From Paenibacillus silagei (GTDB lineage: Bacteria > Bacillota > Bacilli > Paenibacillales > Paenibacillaceae): DNA of 64,000 nucleotides. Below are positions 18,004-27,197 of the stretch, piece by piece. How positions within the stretch are numbered: the first letter of the stretch is position 1; every line of letters begins with the position of its first letter. Both the position numbers and the translations under genes were made by a program. Below the pieces are notes generated by a model that was not told the DNA's origin, did not search any database, and saw only the letters and a program-made list of their open reading frames with translations. Location: NCBI RefSeq assembly GCF_017874735.1, contig NZ_JAGGLV010000001.1, positions 186,001-250,000 of the forward strand, in the 5' to 3' direction.

Positions 18004-18034
18004 CTTATACAAATTATTTACACTCATTATACAA
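18004..18034 (-). promoter_or_regulatory. carH promoter with triple 11-bp operator
   Basis: Plus-strand boxes ATACAA (18007-18012), TTACAC (18018-18023) and ATACAA (18029-18034) are again exactly 11 bp apart. On the minus strand TATAAG overlaps the proximal box as a -10, with TTGTAT 19 bp upstream, the same geometry as at the crt promoter. Confidence 0.72.
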
Positions 18035-18239
18035 TTGCATCTGTGTTATGTCACCAGAACTTGTATGATGCAGCTTGCAGGTACGGCGCGGATGAACAGG
18101 AGCGCTTTGTGCAACACTAGATTTTTCAGGGATTTTGCCGTCAGCTGCTTCACTTCTCCTTAGCGGGCGTTATAGGTATTTACAATGCCGGGCTACCCTA
18201 TAGCCGCTCTAGCCCCGCAGCAGACCCAGGAGGATAACT

Positions 18240-19787
18240 ATGAATCAAGGCCGCCATCCCGTCACACCCGAAAAGTTACAGATCACGCTGGCTTCAGGTG
18301 CCATTACGGCATCCCGCCACAAGCGTCAGACGCAGTTCTTCCTGCGCCGCCGCTCCAGACTCCTGCTGGCCCTGATCCTTCTTCTCCTCTGGCTGGCCGG
18401 GGTGATGATCTATCAGACCCATAAGCCGCTGCCGCCCGGACTTTCTGCGGAGAGCCCTGCTTATAAGGTGAGTACGGTCGCCTTCTGGCATGATCTGACC
18501 TATCAGGACAGCAGCGGGAAGCAGGCAAGGGAAGAACAGATTCTGCCCAGAATCCTGCAGATTATTGAAGAGTCCAGACAATTCCTCGTGATCGATCTGT
18601 TCCTGTTCAATAACTATACCCATACAGACCAGCAGTTCCCCGCTGTCAGCAGACAGCTTACCGATAAGCTGCTTGCCCAGAAAGCCGCCTATCCCGCCAT
18701 GGAGATCGCCTTCATCACCGATGAGGTGAATACGAACTACGGCTCTGCGCCTAATGCCCTTCTGGAAGAGATGAGAGCTGCCGGTATTAAGATCATCATG
18801 ACAGATGTAGACGGTCTGCGGGACTCGACTCCTGCCTATTCTGCGGTCTGGCGCACCTTCATCCAGTGGTTCGGACAATCCGGCACCGGCTGGATTCCGA
18901 ATCTGATGGCCAGCGGAGGACCGGACATTACCGCACGTTCCTACCTGAAGCTGCTCAATGTCAAAGCGAACCACCGCAAGGTCGTGCTGAGCGAGAACAC
19001 CGCCTTGATCTCCTCCGGCAATGTGCATGATGCCAGTGCTTATCATTCCAACATTGCCCTGGAGGTGCAGGGTCCAATCCAGGAGGATATTCTGCGGAGT
19101 GAGCAGGCGGCGGCTAATCTCTCGGGAGCCGGTCCCTTGCTGAGCAAGCCACCTGAATTCAAACCGCCCGCCGCCGCATCCGGGGAACCTTCGCTTGAAG
19201 TCCGCTATCTGACCGAAGGCAAGGTATACAAATATGCCCTGGATGGGATCGCTGCGGCAGGACCCGGGGATGTCATCTGGATGGGTATGTTCTATCTGGC
19301 GGACGACGGAATTATCGATGCCCTGCTTGCCGCAGATGCCCGCGGCGCCCAGGTGAGACTGCTGCTTGATCCCAACCAGAATGCCTTCGGACGGGACAAA
19401 ATCGGCATACCCAACCGTCCCGTTGCCATGGACCTGGACCGCCGCTCTGAAGGAAATATCCTGATCCGCTGGTACAACACAGGCGAGGAGCAGTATCACA
19501 GCAAGCTGATGTTCATTGCCAAGGCATCAGGCGACTCTACCCTGCTGGGCGGATCAACGAACTTCACAGCCCGTAATCTGGACGACTATAACCTGGAGAA
19601 TGACCTCTATGTATCCGTTCCGCGGGAACAGCCGCTGTATGCGGAGGTGGAGGGCTACTTCAACCGGCTATGGAACAACGAGGGCGCTGAATACAGCCTG
19701 CCGCTCACGGAATATCAGAGTGACGTCACCTGGTTAAAATACATCCTCTACCGGATACAGACCCGGCTTGGATTCACTACCTTCTGA
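18240..19787 (+). CDS. Membrane-anchored phospholipase D-like protein
   Basis: A 515-residue PLD-superfamily protein with one membrane segment (about residues 38-60, LLLALILLLLWLAGVMIY) and two HKD active-site motifs: NHRKVVLSEN...SSGN and YHSKLMFIAK...LLGGSTN. Such enzymes transfer or hydrolyse phosphatidyl groups; a role in cardiolipin or other lipid turnover at the cell surface is likely but unproven. The second motif has a slightly long spacing before the GG. The start ATG 18240 follows AGGAGG. It is convergent with a cardiolipin synthase gene across a shared terminator, so two PLD-type genes sit tail to tail without obvious tandem similarity. Confidence 0.85.
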   Translation: MNQGRHPVTPEKLQITLASGAITASRHKRQTQFFLRRRSRLLLALILLLLWLAGVMIYQTHKPLPPGLSAESPAYKVSTVAFWHDLTYQDSSGKQAREEQILPRILQIIEESRQFLVIDLFLFNNYTHTDQQFPAVSRQLTDKLLAQKAAYPAMEIAFITDEVNTNYGSAPNALLEEMRAAGIKIIMTDVDGLRDSTPAYSAVWRTFIQWFGQSGTGWIPNLMASGGPDITARSYLKLLNVKANHRKVVLSENTALISSGNVHDASAYHSNIALEVQGPIQEDILRSEQAAANLSGAGPLLSKPPEFKPPAAASGEPSLEVRYLTEGKVYKYALDGIAAAGPGDVIWMGMFYLADDGIIDALLAADARGAQVRLLLDPNQNAFGRDKIGIPNRPVAMDLDRRSEGNILIRWYNTGEEQYHSKLMFIAKASGDSTLLGGSTNFTARNLDDYNLENDLYVSVPREQPLYAEVEGYFNRLWNNEGAEYSLPLTEYQSDVTWLKYILYRIQTRLGFTTF

Positions 19788-19796
19788 TGAAACAAC

Positions 19797-19838
19797 AAAA
19801 AAACGGTACCATGTCCCAAAGGACGGTACCGCTTTTTG
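19797..19838. terminator. Bidirectional terminator between two PLD-type genes
   Basis: GGTACC(19805-19810)/GGTACC(19825-19830) with inner GTCC/GGAC, flanked by an A-run on the left and CTTTTTG on the right, can terminate transcripts from both convergent genes. It shares the GGACGGTACCG element with the dispersed repeats near 41.8, 43.8 and 48.2 kb. Confidence 0.8.
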
Positions 19839-19853
19839 TTGTCCGCTGTCCGC

Positions 19854-21362
19854 TTACAGCAGCGGAGACATCAGCCGGGCTGCGGATTCCAGCAGCCGCT
19901 CCAGCAGTCTTTTCTCCATGAAGGTCTCATGGACAATCTGCCGCGTGGACTGCAGGTCACGCTCGAAGTCTGCAACAATGCGCGAGACACTCTCGGTCTG
20001 CAGCAGCAGCGCGTTCACCTCAAAATTAAGATGGAAGCTGCGCATATCCATGTTCGCTGTTCCAATCGTAGCAATCTCCCCGTCTGCAATCAGCAGCTTG
20101 GAGTGGATGAAGCCCTTCTCATATTCATAGATTTTCACGCCGGACTCCAGCAGCGCCGGGAAGTAGGAATGGGAGGCCAGGAACGGAATCCATTTATCCG
20201 GCTTGGCCGGGAACAGCAGGCGGACATCCAGCCCCGACATCGCCGCCACACGCAGCGCAGTCAGTATATCCTCATCGGGGATGAAGTAGGGACTGGCGAT
20301 CCAGACGGATTTTTCCGCAGTAGTAATCATGGAGAAGAAAATATTCTTGAGCGCACGCCGCTCATTATCCGGGCCGCTGGCAATAATCTGCACCGCCCCG
20401 TCTCCGGTAGTGAAGCGAAGCTGAGGGGAGAGGTAGTCCTGCTCCAGGATTTTCTCGCCGGTCGTGTGCATCCAGTCCTGCAGGAAGATAATCTGCATCG
20501 TCCGTACCGCTTCGCCCCTCAGCAGCATATGTGTATCCCGCCAGAACCCGTAGGTCTTGCTGCGGCTCAAGTACTCGTCCCCGACATTCAGCCCGCCCAT
20601 AAAGCCGACATCGCCGTCGATGACCACGATTTTGCGGTGATTGCGGTAATTCACCCTGCTGGAGAAAAAGGAGGTGGAGTTGCCGTAAGCAGCCACCTGC
20701 ACCCCCGCATCACTGAGCTCCTTAAGAAAGGCTCTGGAGAGCTGAATGCTCCCGACCGCATCATACATGAACCGGACCGCCACGCCTGCGCGGGCTTTCT
20801 CAATCAGAATCTGCTGAATGCGCGTGCCGATATGATCTGCCCGGAAAATATAATACTCCATATGGATATGATGCTGCGCCTGCCGCAGCTCCAGCAGCAG
20901 TGTCCCGAAGGTCTCCTCCCCGTTGGTCAGGATGCGCGACTCTGAATTGAAGGAGATCGGCGTGCGCCCGAGCCGTTGGGACAGGCCCAGCAGCTTCTGC
21001 TGCGAGGGGCTGAACACCGACCAGTCCTGGTGCATCCGCAACGCATCGTTCTCAATCCGTTCATAGGCCATGAGGTCGCGTTGGGCCTTCTTGTCATATT
21101 TGCGCCGCTTGAATACATTCTGCCCGAACAGGAAATAGAACACCAGCCCCAGCACCGGGATCAGCGCGAGCAGCAGAATCCAGGACACTGTGGTGGAAGG
21201 ATTGCGGTTCTCCATGAAGATCCCCAGCGCGACAGAGATGACCGTCAATGTGGAAAATATACTGATAATCGTCCCGGCTGTACTGCCGAACACGCCAAAT
21301 CCAAAATAATAAAAAGCCAGCAAAGCCGCTATAATGACTATTGCCTGCAGTCCTCTTCTCAT
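19854..21362 (-). CDS. cls: Cardiolipin synthase
   Basis: Makes cardiolipin from two phosphatidylglycerol molecules at the membrane. The 502-residue length is standard. Two N-terminal membrane segments (about 7-27 and 36-58) precede two HKD motifs: NHRKIVVIDGDVGFMGGLN and IHSKLLIADGEIATIGTAN. The start ATG 21362 has AGGGTA upstream. Bacillales genomes often have several cls paralogues, and no partner gene defines which one this is. The upstream intergenic region is shared divergently with the TetR gene. Confidence 0.92.
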   Translation of the reverse strand: MRRGLQAIVIIAALLAFYYFGFGVFGSTAGTIISIFSTLTVISVALGIFMENRNPSTTVSWILLLALIPVLGLVFYFLFGQNVFKRRKYDKKAQRDLMAYERIENDALRMHQDWSVFSPSQQKLLGLSQRLGRTPISFNSESRILTNGEETFGTLLLELRQAQHHIHMEYYIFRADHIGTRIQQILIEKARAGVAVRFMYDAVGSIQLSRAFLKELSDAGVQVAAYGNSTSFFSSRVNYRNHRKIVVIDGDVGFMGGLNVGDEYLSRSKTYGFWRDTHMLLRGEAVRTMQIIFLQDWMHTTGEKILEQDYLSPQLRFTTGDGAVQIIASGPDNERRALKNIFFSMITTAEKSVWIASPYFIPDEDILTALRVAAMSGLDVRLLFPAKPDKWIPFLASHSYFPALLESGVKIYEYEKGFIHSKLLIADGEIATIGTANMDMRSFHLNFEVNALLLQTESVSRIVADFERDLQSTRQIVHETFMEKRLLERLLESAARLMSPLL

Positions 21363-21491
21363 ATGTACCCTACCTTCTCATTCCGCCGATTCTCACCAAA
21401 ATGACACATTTATATCTTACATGAAGAATCCGTTTCTTCCTACTGAAACCTGCAAATTTGTATTGCTGCAGGATATATAATATAATCTCAC

Positions 21492-21505
21492 TGACCAATC
21501 AGTCA
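21492..21505. promoter_or_regulatory. TetR-type operator palindrome
   Basis: TGAC-CAATCA-GTCA is a dyad of the TGACYRATCRGTCA type often bound by TetR-family repressors of efflux genes. It lies about 40 bp upstream of the TetR gene start, suitable for autoregulation of the TetR-RND unit. Confidence 0.6.
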
Positions 21506-21545
21506 AATATAGAACTGTCTAGTCAGAACGGGGGCTTATATCGCC

Positions 21546-22460
21546 TTGACCGCTAAAAGCATGACCAAAAAAGAACAAATCATCAAGACCGCCATGCAGC
21601 TGTTCGCTGTAAAAGGCTCCTCCTCCACCTCCATGCAGGAGATTGCCGAATTATGCGGGATCTCCAAAGGAAGTCTGTATCTGATCTTCAAATCCAAAGA
21701 AGATCTGGAACGCAGTATATACATCTACTGCTTCCGGATGATTCATGATCCGCTGCAGCAGGAGGAGCAGGCTGCCGGCAGAGAGCCCCGGGAGAAGCTG
21801 CGTAACCAGCTCGAAATTCTGCTTAGTCATGTATACGAGCTGCGCGAATTCCTGCAGCGCCAATTCCAGGAGGTGGCCGGCCGGGGTGTGGCCGAGATTC
21901 CCGATTGGGTGAAGCAGAACAACGCCGCCCTGCTGCGCTGGTTCCAACAGAAGCTGGAGCTCATGTACGGGCCAGAGATTCTGCCCTATGCAGGCGAGCT
22001 GTGCGTGCTCAGCCACGGCATGATCAGCTCCAGCATCAAGCTGCTGTTCGGCCAGGAGACTGTTGTCTCCATCCCTGAACTGGCTGACCGGCTGGTGGAC
22101 TGGCTGGACATTATGGTCTCCGGCCTGCTTGCAGGGAAGCCCGCCCCTCTGATCTCTTCCGCAGTCCTCGCCGGATGGGCCGAGGGTCAAGGAGAAGGAC
22201 CGCGCCAGAGCCCGCTTCAGCTGATCAAGGCGATGAAGCTCCTGCTCAGTGAAGCGGACGGAATCAGCCGGGAGCATGCCGAAGACGGTCTGGAGTCCCT
22301 GGGTATTCTGGAGAGCGAAATCCTCACCACCCAGCCCCGGAAAGCGATCATTCAAGGGATGATTGCCAATCTTGAGGGGTACCCCGAGCTGTCCGGCGAG
22401 CTAAGTCAACTAAAGAAAGCATTCACACCTTATATGCACACTTCCTGCGGACTTCATTAA
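21546..22460 (+). CDS. TetR/AcrR-family repressor of the RND pump
   Basis: A 304-residue regulator with an N-terminal TetR helix-turn-helix (about residues 8-55, KKEQIIKTAMQLFAVKGSSSTSMQEIAELCGISKGS in two stretches) and a long ligand domain. It is larger than the usual 190-220 residues. The TTG start at 21546 has a weak GGGGG at 10 nt; ATG 21561 is an alternative that loses five residues. It lies 59 bp before the RND gene, the same pairing as B. subtilis YerO and YerP/SwrC, so it most likely represses the pump by binding the palindrome at 21492. Confidence 0.88.
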   Translation: MTAKSMTKKEQIIKTAMQLFAVKGSSSTSMQEIAELCGISKGSLYLIFKSKEDLERSIYIYCFRMIHDPLQQEEQAAGREPREKLRNQLEILLSHVYELREFLQRQFQEVAGRGVAEIPDWVKQNNAALLRWFQQKLELMYGPEILPYAGELCVLSHGMISSSIKLLFGQETVVSIPELADRLVDWLDIMVSGLLAGKPAPLISSAVLAGWAEGQGEGPRQSPLQLIKAMKLLLSEADGISREHAEDGLESLGILESEILTTQPRKAIIQGMIANLEGYPELSGELSQLKKAFTPYMHTSCGLH

Positions 22461-22519
22461 AGACAGAGGCGGCACGCCTGTAAGATCAAGAATAATTGTA
22501 CTGGAGGTTCCTTTTACTG

Positions 22520-25500
22520 ATGAAAAGCCTAATTAATTTCTCGCTCCGCAACAAATTCGCCGTCTGGCTGCTGACGATCATTATTGTCTTCGCCGGTCTG
22601 TACAGCGGATTGACCATGAAGCAGGAGACCCTGCCTAACATTAGTATCCCTTATCTCAGCATTACTACTATTTATCCAGGAGCCGCACCCGAAGGGGTCG
22701 TGAATGACGTCAGCAAGCCGCTGGAGCAGAAGCTCCGCAACGTAGACGGCGTGAAGATGCTGACCTCCACCTCTCTGGAGAACGCCTCCAGCGTCACCAT
22801 TGAGTTCGACTACGGCACGAACCTGGACAATGCTACAGCAGCAGTGCGGGAAGCCTTGAACGAGGTGAAGCTGCCGGATGAGGTGCAAAAGCCGCAAATC
22901 TCGCGCTTCAGCCTCAGCTCGCTGCCGGTCATCTCCCTCAGTATCTCTGACGAGAGCTCCGGCGATCTGGAGGAGCTGACCCGGGTTGCCGAGAATGATA
23001 TCCGCCCGGCACTGGAGGATATCGAAGGCGTCGCCTCTGTGCAGATTGCCGGACAATATGTCAAAGAAGTCTCCCTGAAGTTCAATCAGGAGAAGCTGAA
23101 GCAGTACGGACTGACCGAGGATACGATCAAAGGCATCATCCAAGCCTCCTCCCTGCGGGTACCGCTAGGATTGTTCGAGATGGACAAGTCACAGAAGGCT
23201 GTTGTCGTTGACGGCAACATCACTACAGTGGAGGACTTGCAGAATGTCAGCATTCCGCTGGTTCCTGCTGGTTCTGCGGCGGGTGCTGCCGGAGCCGGTG
23301 CAACTGGCATGCCTGGCACAGGAGCCGGGGAAGCAGGCGGTGCAGCTTCAGGCGGTGCTAGTGCTGCTGGCGGCACCAATGCTGCGGCTGGCAGTACCGG
23401 GGCTGGTGCTGGCGCCATGACCGGGCTGCCGACGGTGAAGCTGAGCGAGCTTGCCACTATCGAGGTAGTCGGCAAATCGGAATCCATCTCCCGCACCAAC
23501 GGTAAGGAATCCATCGGGATTCAGATTGTGAAGGCAAATGATGCCAACACCGTCGATGTCGTGAACGGGGTCAAGGACAAGACAGAAGAACTGAAGAAAC
23601 AATACAAGTCGATGGACCTCACCGTGCTGCTGGATCAAGGCAAGCCGATTGAGGATTCCGTGAACACGATGCTGTCCAAGGCTGCCTTCGGCGCCCTGTT
23701 CGCCGTGCTTATCATCCTGCTGTTCCTGCGCAATATCCGCTCTACCATTATTTCTATTATCTCGATTCCATTATCACTGCTGATTGCAGTATTATGCCTG
23801 CGGCAAATGGATATTACGCTGAATATGATGACGCTCGGCGCCATGACCGTAGCCATCGGGCGGGTAGTCGATGACTCCATCGTGGTCATTGAGAACATCT
23901 TCCGGCGGCTTACACTGTCCGGCGAGAAGCTTCGCGGCAGAGAGCTGATCAGCGCGGCTACCCGTGAGATGTTTGTGCCGATTATGTCCTCAACCATTGT
24001 GACGATTGCCGTCTTCCTGCCGCTCGCCTTTGTCAGCGGGATGGTCGGTGAGCTGTTCCTGCCGTTTGCCCTCACTATGGTATTCGCGCTGCTGGCTTCA
24101 CTGGTGGTTGCCATTACCCTGGTGCCTGCACTGGCCCATACCCTGTTCCGTAATGGACTCAAGAAGGGAAAAAAGGGTCACGAAGACAAGCCCGGCGCAT
24201 TGGCGGGCGGGTATGTCCGAATCCTGGACTGGTGTCTCTCGCATAAGCTGATCACCTTGGGTGTTGCTGTCCTGCTGCTGGCAGGCAGTCTGTTCCTGAT
24301 CAAGCCGATCGGCGTCAGCTTCCTGCCTTCCCAGGAAGAGAAGAATGTTACGCTTACCTTCTCCCCGAAGGCCGGTCAGACGCTGGAGGATGTGAAGGCG
24401 CAGGGCCTGAAGGCTGAGAAGTTCATTCTGGCCCAGAAGCATCTCGACAAAATGCAGTATTCCATTGGCGGCAGCAGCCCGTTCGGAATGGGCTCAGGCA
24501 ATTCAGGCTTGTTCTATGTCACGTATGACAGCAACACGCCTGATTTCGATACCGTGAAGGAGAAGTTAATTGAAGGCTTGAGCCAAGAGGTGCCGGATGG
24601 CGTGTGGGGCGATCTGTCCGGCATGGCCGGAGGCGGGCTCGGCGGCAGCACCCTTACTGTTAACATCTTCGGCGATACGCTGGAGCAGCTCAAACCGGTA
24701 GCCGATGACATTGCCGGAATCGTTCAGGCAGACACCAAGAACTTCAAAGACGGGAAGACCAGCCTCTCTGAAGCCTATGATCAATACACCATCGTCGCTG
24801 ACCAGGCCAAGCTTAGCTCACTGGGCCTAACGGCCGGACAGCTTGCGATGAAGCTGAGCCCTGCCGGAACCCGGCCTGTACTGACTGAGGTAGAGCTGGA
24901 CGGCAAGAATTACAAGGTCTACATTGAGACGGACAAGGATTCCTACAATAGTATTGAAGAAATGAAGGCCGCCACGCTCACTTCGCCGCTAGGTATTACT
25001 GTACCGATTGGCGAGGTAGCAAGCATCGAACAGGGCCAGTCCCCGGATTCCATTACCCGTGAAGACGGCAAAATGAAAGTCGAGGTAACCGCCGACATTA
25101 TCTCCAGTGACATTAATAGTGCCTCCAAGGCTGTGCAGGACAAAATAGATGCTCTTGATCTCCCGGACGGCGTGACCATCACCTTCGGCGGAGTCACCGA
25201 GCAGATTAATGAGACCTTCGGACAGCTTGGCATCGCCATGCTCGCGGCTATTGCGATTGTATACTTCGTGCTCGTAGTCACCTTCGGCGGCGGTCTGGCA
25301 CCGTTCGCCATCCTGTTCTCGCTGCCGTTCACAGTCATCGGCGCTCTTGTTGCCCTGCTCCTGGCCGGCGAGACCTTGAACGTCTCCGCACTGATGGGTG
25401 CGCTGATGCTGATCGGTATCGTGGTCACCAATGCAATTGTCTTGATTGACCGGGTAATCCATAAGGAACAAGAGGGAATGTCTACACGCAAGGCGCTGCT

Positions 25501-25729
25501 TGAGGCCGGGGCTACCCGCCTTCGCCCGATTCTCATGACTGCGCTCGCTACTATAGGCGCCCTGCTGCCATTGGTTACAGGCCTGGAGAACAGCGCCGGA
25601 ATCATCTCCAAGGGACTTGGCGTAACCGTCATCGGCGGTCTCGTCAGCTCCACGCTGCTGACCCTGGTCGTTGTACCGGTGGTGTATGAGTTCCTGATGA
25701 AGTTTCGGAGTAAGAAGACTTACGAATAA
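22520..25729 (+). CDS. SwrC/YerP-type RND efflux transporter
   Basis: A proton-driven RND (AcrB-like) pump of 1069 residues with about twelve membrane helices and two large external loops. It closely follows B. subtilis SwrC, which exports surfactin and supports swarming: LRNKFAVWLLTII at the start, LGAMTVAIGRVVDDSIVVIEN (TM4 with the proton-relay Asp pair) and LIGIVVTNAIVLIDRV near the end. A low-complexity Ala/Gly linker at about residues 250-300 matches an Ala-rich linker at the same place in SwrC. I chose ATG 22520; GGAGG is 12 nt upstream, rather far. Substrate may be an amphipathic lipopeptide or similar; that is inference from homology. Confidence 0.92.
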   Translation: MKSLINFSLRNKFAVWLLTIIIVFAGLYSGLTMKQETLPNISIPYLSITTIYPGAAPEGVVNDVSKPLEQKLRNVDGVKMLTSTSLENASSVTIEFDYGTNLDNATAAVREALNEVKLPDEVQKPQISRFSLSSLPVISLSISDESSGDLEELTRVAENDIRPALEDIEGVASVQIAGQYVKEVSLKFNQEKLKQYGLTEDTIKGIIQASSLRVPLGLFEMDKSQKAVVVDGNITTVEDLQNVSIPLVPAGSAAGAAGAGATGMPGTGAGEAGGAASGGASAAGGTNAAAGSTGAGAGAMTGLPTVKLSELATIEVVGKSESISRTNGKESIGIQIVKANDANTVDVVNGVKDKTEELKKQYKSMDLTVLLDQGKPIEDSVNTMLSKAAFGALFAVLIILLFLRNIRSTIISIISIPLSLLIAVLCLRQMDITLNMMTLGAMTVAIGRVVDDSIVVIENIFRRLTLSGEKLRGRELISAATREMFVPIMSSTIVTIAVFLPLAFVSGMVGELFLPFALTMVFALLASLVVAITLVPALAHTLFRNGLKKGKKGHEDKPGALAGGYVRILDWCLSHKLITLGVAVLLLAGSLFLIKPIGVSFLPSQEEKNVTLTFSPKAGQTLEDVKAQGLKAEKFILAQKHLDKMQYSIGGSSPFGMGSGNSGLFYVTYDSNTPDFDTVKEKLIEGLSQEVPDGVWGDLSGMAGGGLGGSTLTVNIFGDTLEQLKPVADDIAGIVQADTKNFKDGKTSLSEAYDQYTIVADQAKLSSLGLTAGQLAMKLSPAGTRPVLTEVELDGKNYKVYIETDKDSYNSIEEMKAATLTSPLGITVPIGEVASIEQGQSPDSITREDGKMKVEVTADIISSDINSASKAVQDKIDALDLPDGVTITFGGVTEQINETFGQLGIAMLAAIAIVYFVLVVTFGGGLAPFAILFSLPFTVIGALVALLLAGETLNVSALMGALMLIGIVVTNAIVLIDRVIHKEQEGMSTRKALLEAGATRLRPILMTALATIGALLPLVTGLENSAGIISKGLGVTVIGGLVSSTLLTLVVVPVVYEFLMKFRSKKTYE

Positions 25730-25805
25730 ATAGGGGATGAACTTCAGTTTCAGTTATATGGGGTGATCGTAAGAACATAGCGTAAAGCTCAGACGTCACT
25801 ACGGT

Positions 25806-25918
25806 GGATATTTGGACTTCCGGCCGCTGTTGTCTCCAGATTTCCTGATTATACCGCTTTTTGCGGTAGAAATCTGGAGACAAAGGCGGACGCTACCGCT
25901 CCTACAGTTCCAAAATCC
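25806..25918. repeat. Long imperfect palindrome after the RND gene
   Basis: The perfect 15-bp arms TTGTCTCCAGATTTC (25830-25844) and GAAATCTGGAGACAA (25869-25883) enclose a TACCGC/GCGGTA stem with a T-rich loop; outer arms GGATATTTGGA and TTCCAAAATCC extend it to about 113 bp. It may terminate the RND transcript. 25730-26060 holds no gene that I can support. Confidence 0.75.
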
Positions 25919-26005
25919 CCCTCCGATCTTACACGCTTTTTGTATTTTCTCCAGATCACAACCTATAAAGTGAAAGCTTAAGTTCAAGACCCTAGGAGCA
26001 GAAAT

Positions 26006-26041
26006 AAGGCGCCCTTCCGATTGATGGAAGGGCGCCTTTTT
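26006..26041. terminator. Duplicated copy of the torD terminator
   Basis: AAGGCGCCCTTCC and GGAAGGGCGCCTT pair around GATTGAT, followed on the plus strand by a T-run. It is nearly identical to the hairpin at 26410-26442 and belongs to the duplicated torD 3' end. Confidence 0.75.
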
Positions 26042-26060
26042 GATTGAATATGGATGCTTA

Positions 26061-26178
26061 TTATGCCATGGCCGCCGCGCTGCTCTCCAGCGAAGCCTTC
26101 CAGGCACGCAGCATATGCAGATCCTGTGGCAGGAATTCCTCCAGCATATGGCTGAGCCCCAGATACAGCGGGCTGTGC
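26061..26178 (-). pseudogene. Duplicated 3' fragment of the torD-like gene
   Basis: About 39 codons plus stop repeat the last part of the gene at 26457-27152 (YLGLSHMLEEFLPQDLHML and the C-terminal AWKASLESS region, ending AMA). The similarity continues through the terminator to about 25988. Reading upstream past 26178 the resemblance stops abruptly, and no start exists, so the fragment cannot be expressed as a chaperone. The two copies bracket the repeat at 26198-26382. Confidence 0.88.
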
Positions 26179-26197
26179 GGAAGGATCATTTAGCCGC

Positions 26198-26382
26198 TAA
26201 TTGTATTTTGTACACCTAAATGATGGTTAAAAGCCTGAATAGTCGGGATAACTGCATTTCGTACAATTAAAAACAACGGTATCGCTTGTTTTATGGAAAA
26301 TCAGGATATTTAGTTGTACAGACTACATTTATAACCATGTACTAGCGATCACCCATCACTTTAGTTGTACAGACTACACTTA
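26198..26382. repeat. Four-unit intergenic dyad repeat between the torD copies
   Basis: A 23-bp element, consensus TTTAGTTGTACA followed by RANTRCANTTA, occurs four times: inverted at 26198-26220 and 26249-26271, direct at 26309-26331 and 26360-26382. Within each pair the spacing is exactly 51 bp. The last two copies differ at one base. Confidence 0.85.
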
Positions 26383-26409
26383 AAGCCCAACGACCCCCGG
26401 AGCAGAAAC

Positions 26410-26442
26410 AAGGCGCCCTTCCGATGGATGGAAGGGCGCCTT
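26410..26442 (-). terminator. Terminator of the torD-like gene
   Basis: A 13-bp-arm hairpin (AAGGCGCCCTTCC/GGAAGGGCGCCTT), 15 bp downstream of the stop at 26457. On the minus strand it is followed by GTTTC, a poor T-run, so termination may be partial. Confidence 0.7.
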
Positions 26443-26456
26443 GAGTATGGTACTTA

Positions 26457-27152
26457 TTAAGCCATGGCTGCTTCGCTGCTCTCCAGCGAAGCCTTCCAGG
26501 CACGCAGCATATGCAGATCCTGCGGCAGGAATTCCTCCAGCATATGGCTGAGTCCCAGATACAGCGGGCTCTCGGTGGCAGCGTTCATTCTTGCACAGAA
26601 TTGTGGAGTCCACTTCAGCAGATGCTCCTCAAGGAATCTCTCCTGGATCTCCAGAAGCTCCATCGCACTGCGGATCGAGAAGCTGTTGTACAGCATCCGT
26701 TCATGCAGCACGGCCATGAATTCCAGTTCAATGGCAATATGGTCGTCGGCTTCGCCGCTGCACTTCTTGAAGACAATCCCCGCCGAAGCGTACACATCCG
26801 AGAGCACGTTGCAGAATTCTTCCTCACGGCCCAGCTGAGCCGCTTCACGGGCTACGAAGGATCTGACGGCGCGCTCGTTCATCAGACGCTTGTATTCGAG
26901 TTTCTCTTTCTCACAGATGGCCGGGAGCATAGACGGCTCCTGGCTGCACAAGTAACGCTTCAATTCACGGCCGCCTTCGGTCATCTCCGCAGCGACACTC
27001 ATCTCACGGTTACGGCTCCACTGGGCGACCAGTGAGAGAGATGGTTTTCTTCCATAGAAGTCCACCAGCAGCTGATATATTAATCCCCGACTCTCCAGCC
27101 AGCGGCTGCAAGCCTCCGGCACGACAAGCGATGGAACAGTTGGTATGGTCAT
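26457..27152 (-). CDS. TorD/DmsD-like molybdoenzyme chaperone
   Basis: A 231-residue all-helical protein resembling TorD-family chaperones, which hold molybdenum oxidoreductases until the cofactor is inserted. Visible is the family-like segment SDVYASAGIVFKKCSGEADDHIAIELEFMAVL (split here as EADDHIAIELEFMAVL, similar to the typical E..PDHI..EL.FM). No molybdoenzyme gene is beside it, but moaA, for cofactor synthesis, is divergent next door. The start ATG 27152 has AGGGAGGA upstream. A 17-bp palindrome lies about 30 bp before the start. The 3' end exists in a second, truncated copy downstream. Confidence 0.8.
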   Translation of the reverse strand: MTIPTVPSLVVPEACSRWLESRGLIYQLLVDFYGRKPSLSLVAQWSRNREMSVAAEMTEGGRELKRYLCSQEPSMLPAICEKEKLEYKRLMNERAVRSFVAREAAQLGREEEFCNVLSDVYASAGIVFKKCSGEADDHIAIELEFMAVLHERMLYNSFSIRSAMELLEIQERFLEEHLLKWTPQFCARMNAATESPLYLGLSHMLEEFLPQDLHMLRAWKASLESSEAAMA

Positions 27153-27180
27153 TTTGCAAATCCTCCCTACATAGTTTGCC

Positions 27181-27197
27181 GGATACCCGGGGTATCC
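27181..27197. promoter_or_regulatory. Palindrome upstream of torD-like gene
   Basis: GGATACC-CGG-GGTATCC has perfect 7-bp arms and lies in the torD/moaA divergent region. It could be an operator or a small hairpin in the torD leader; no regulator is implied by sequence. Confidence 0.4.

Noticed and set aside
18294..19499. 401-residue minus-strand frame opposite the PLD-like gene
   Set aside because: Shadow of a well-supported gene with two HKD motifs and an AGGAGG start.
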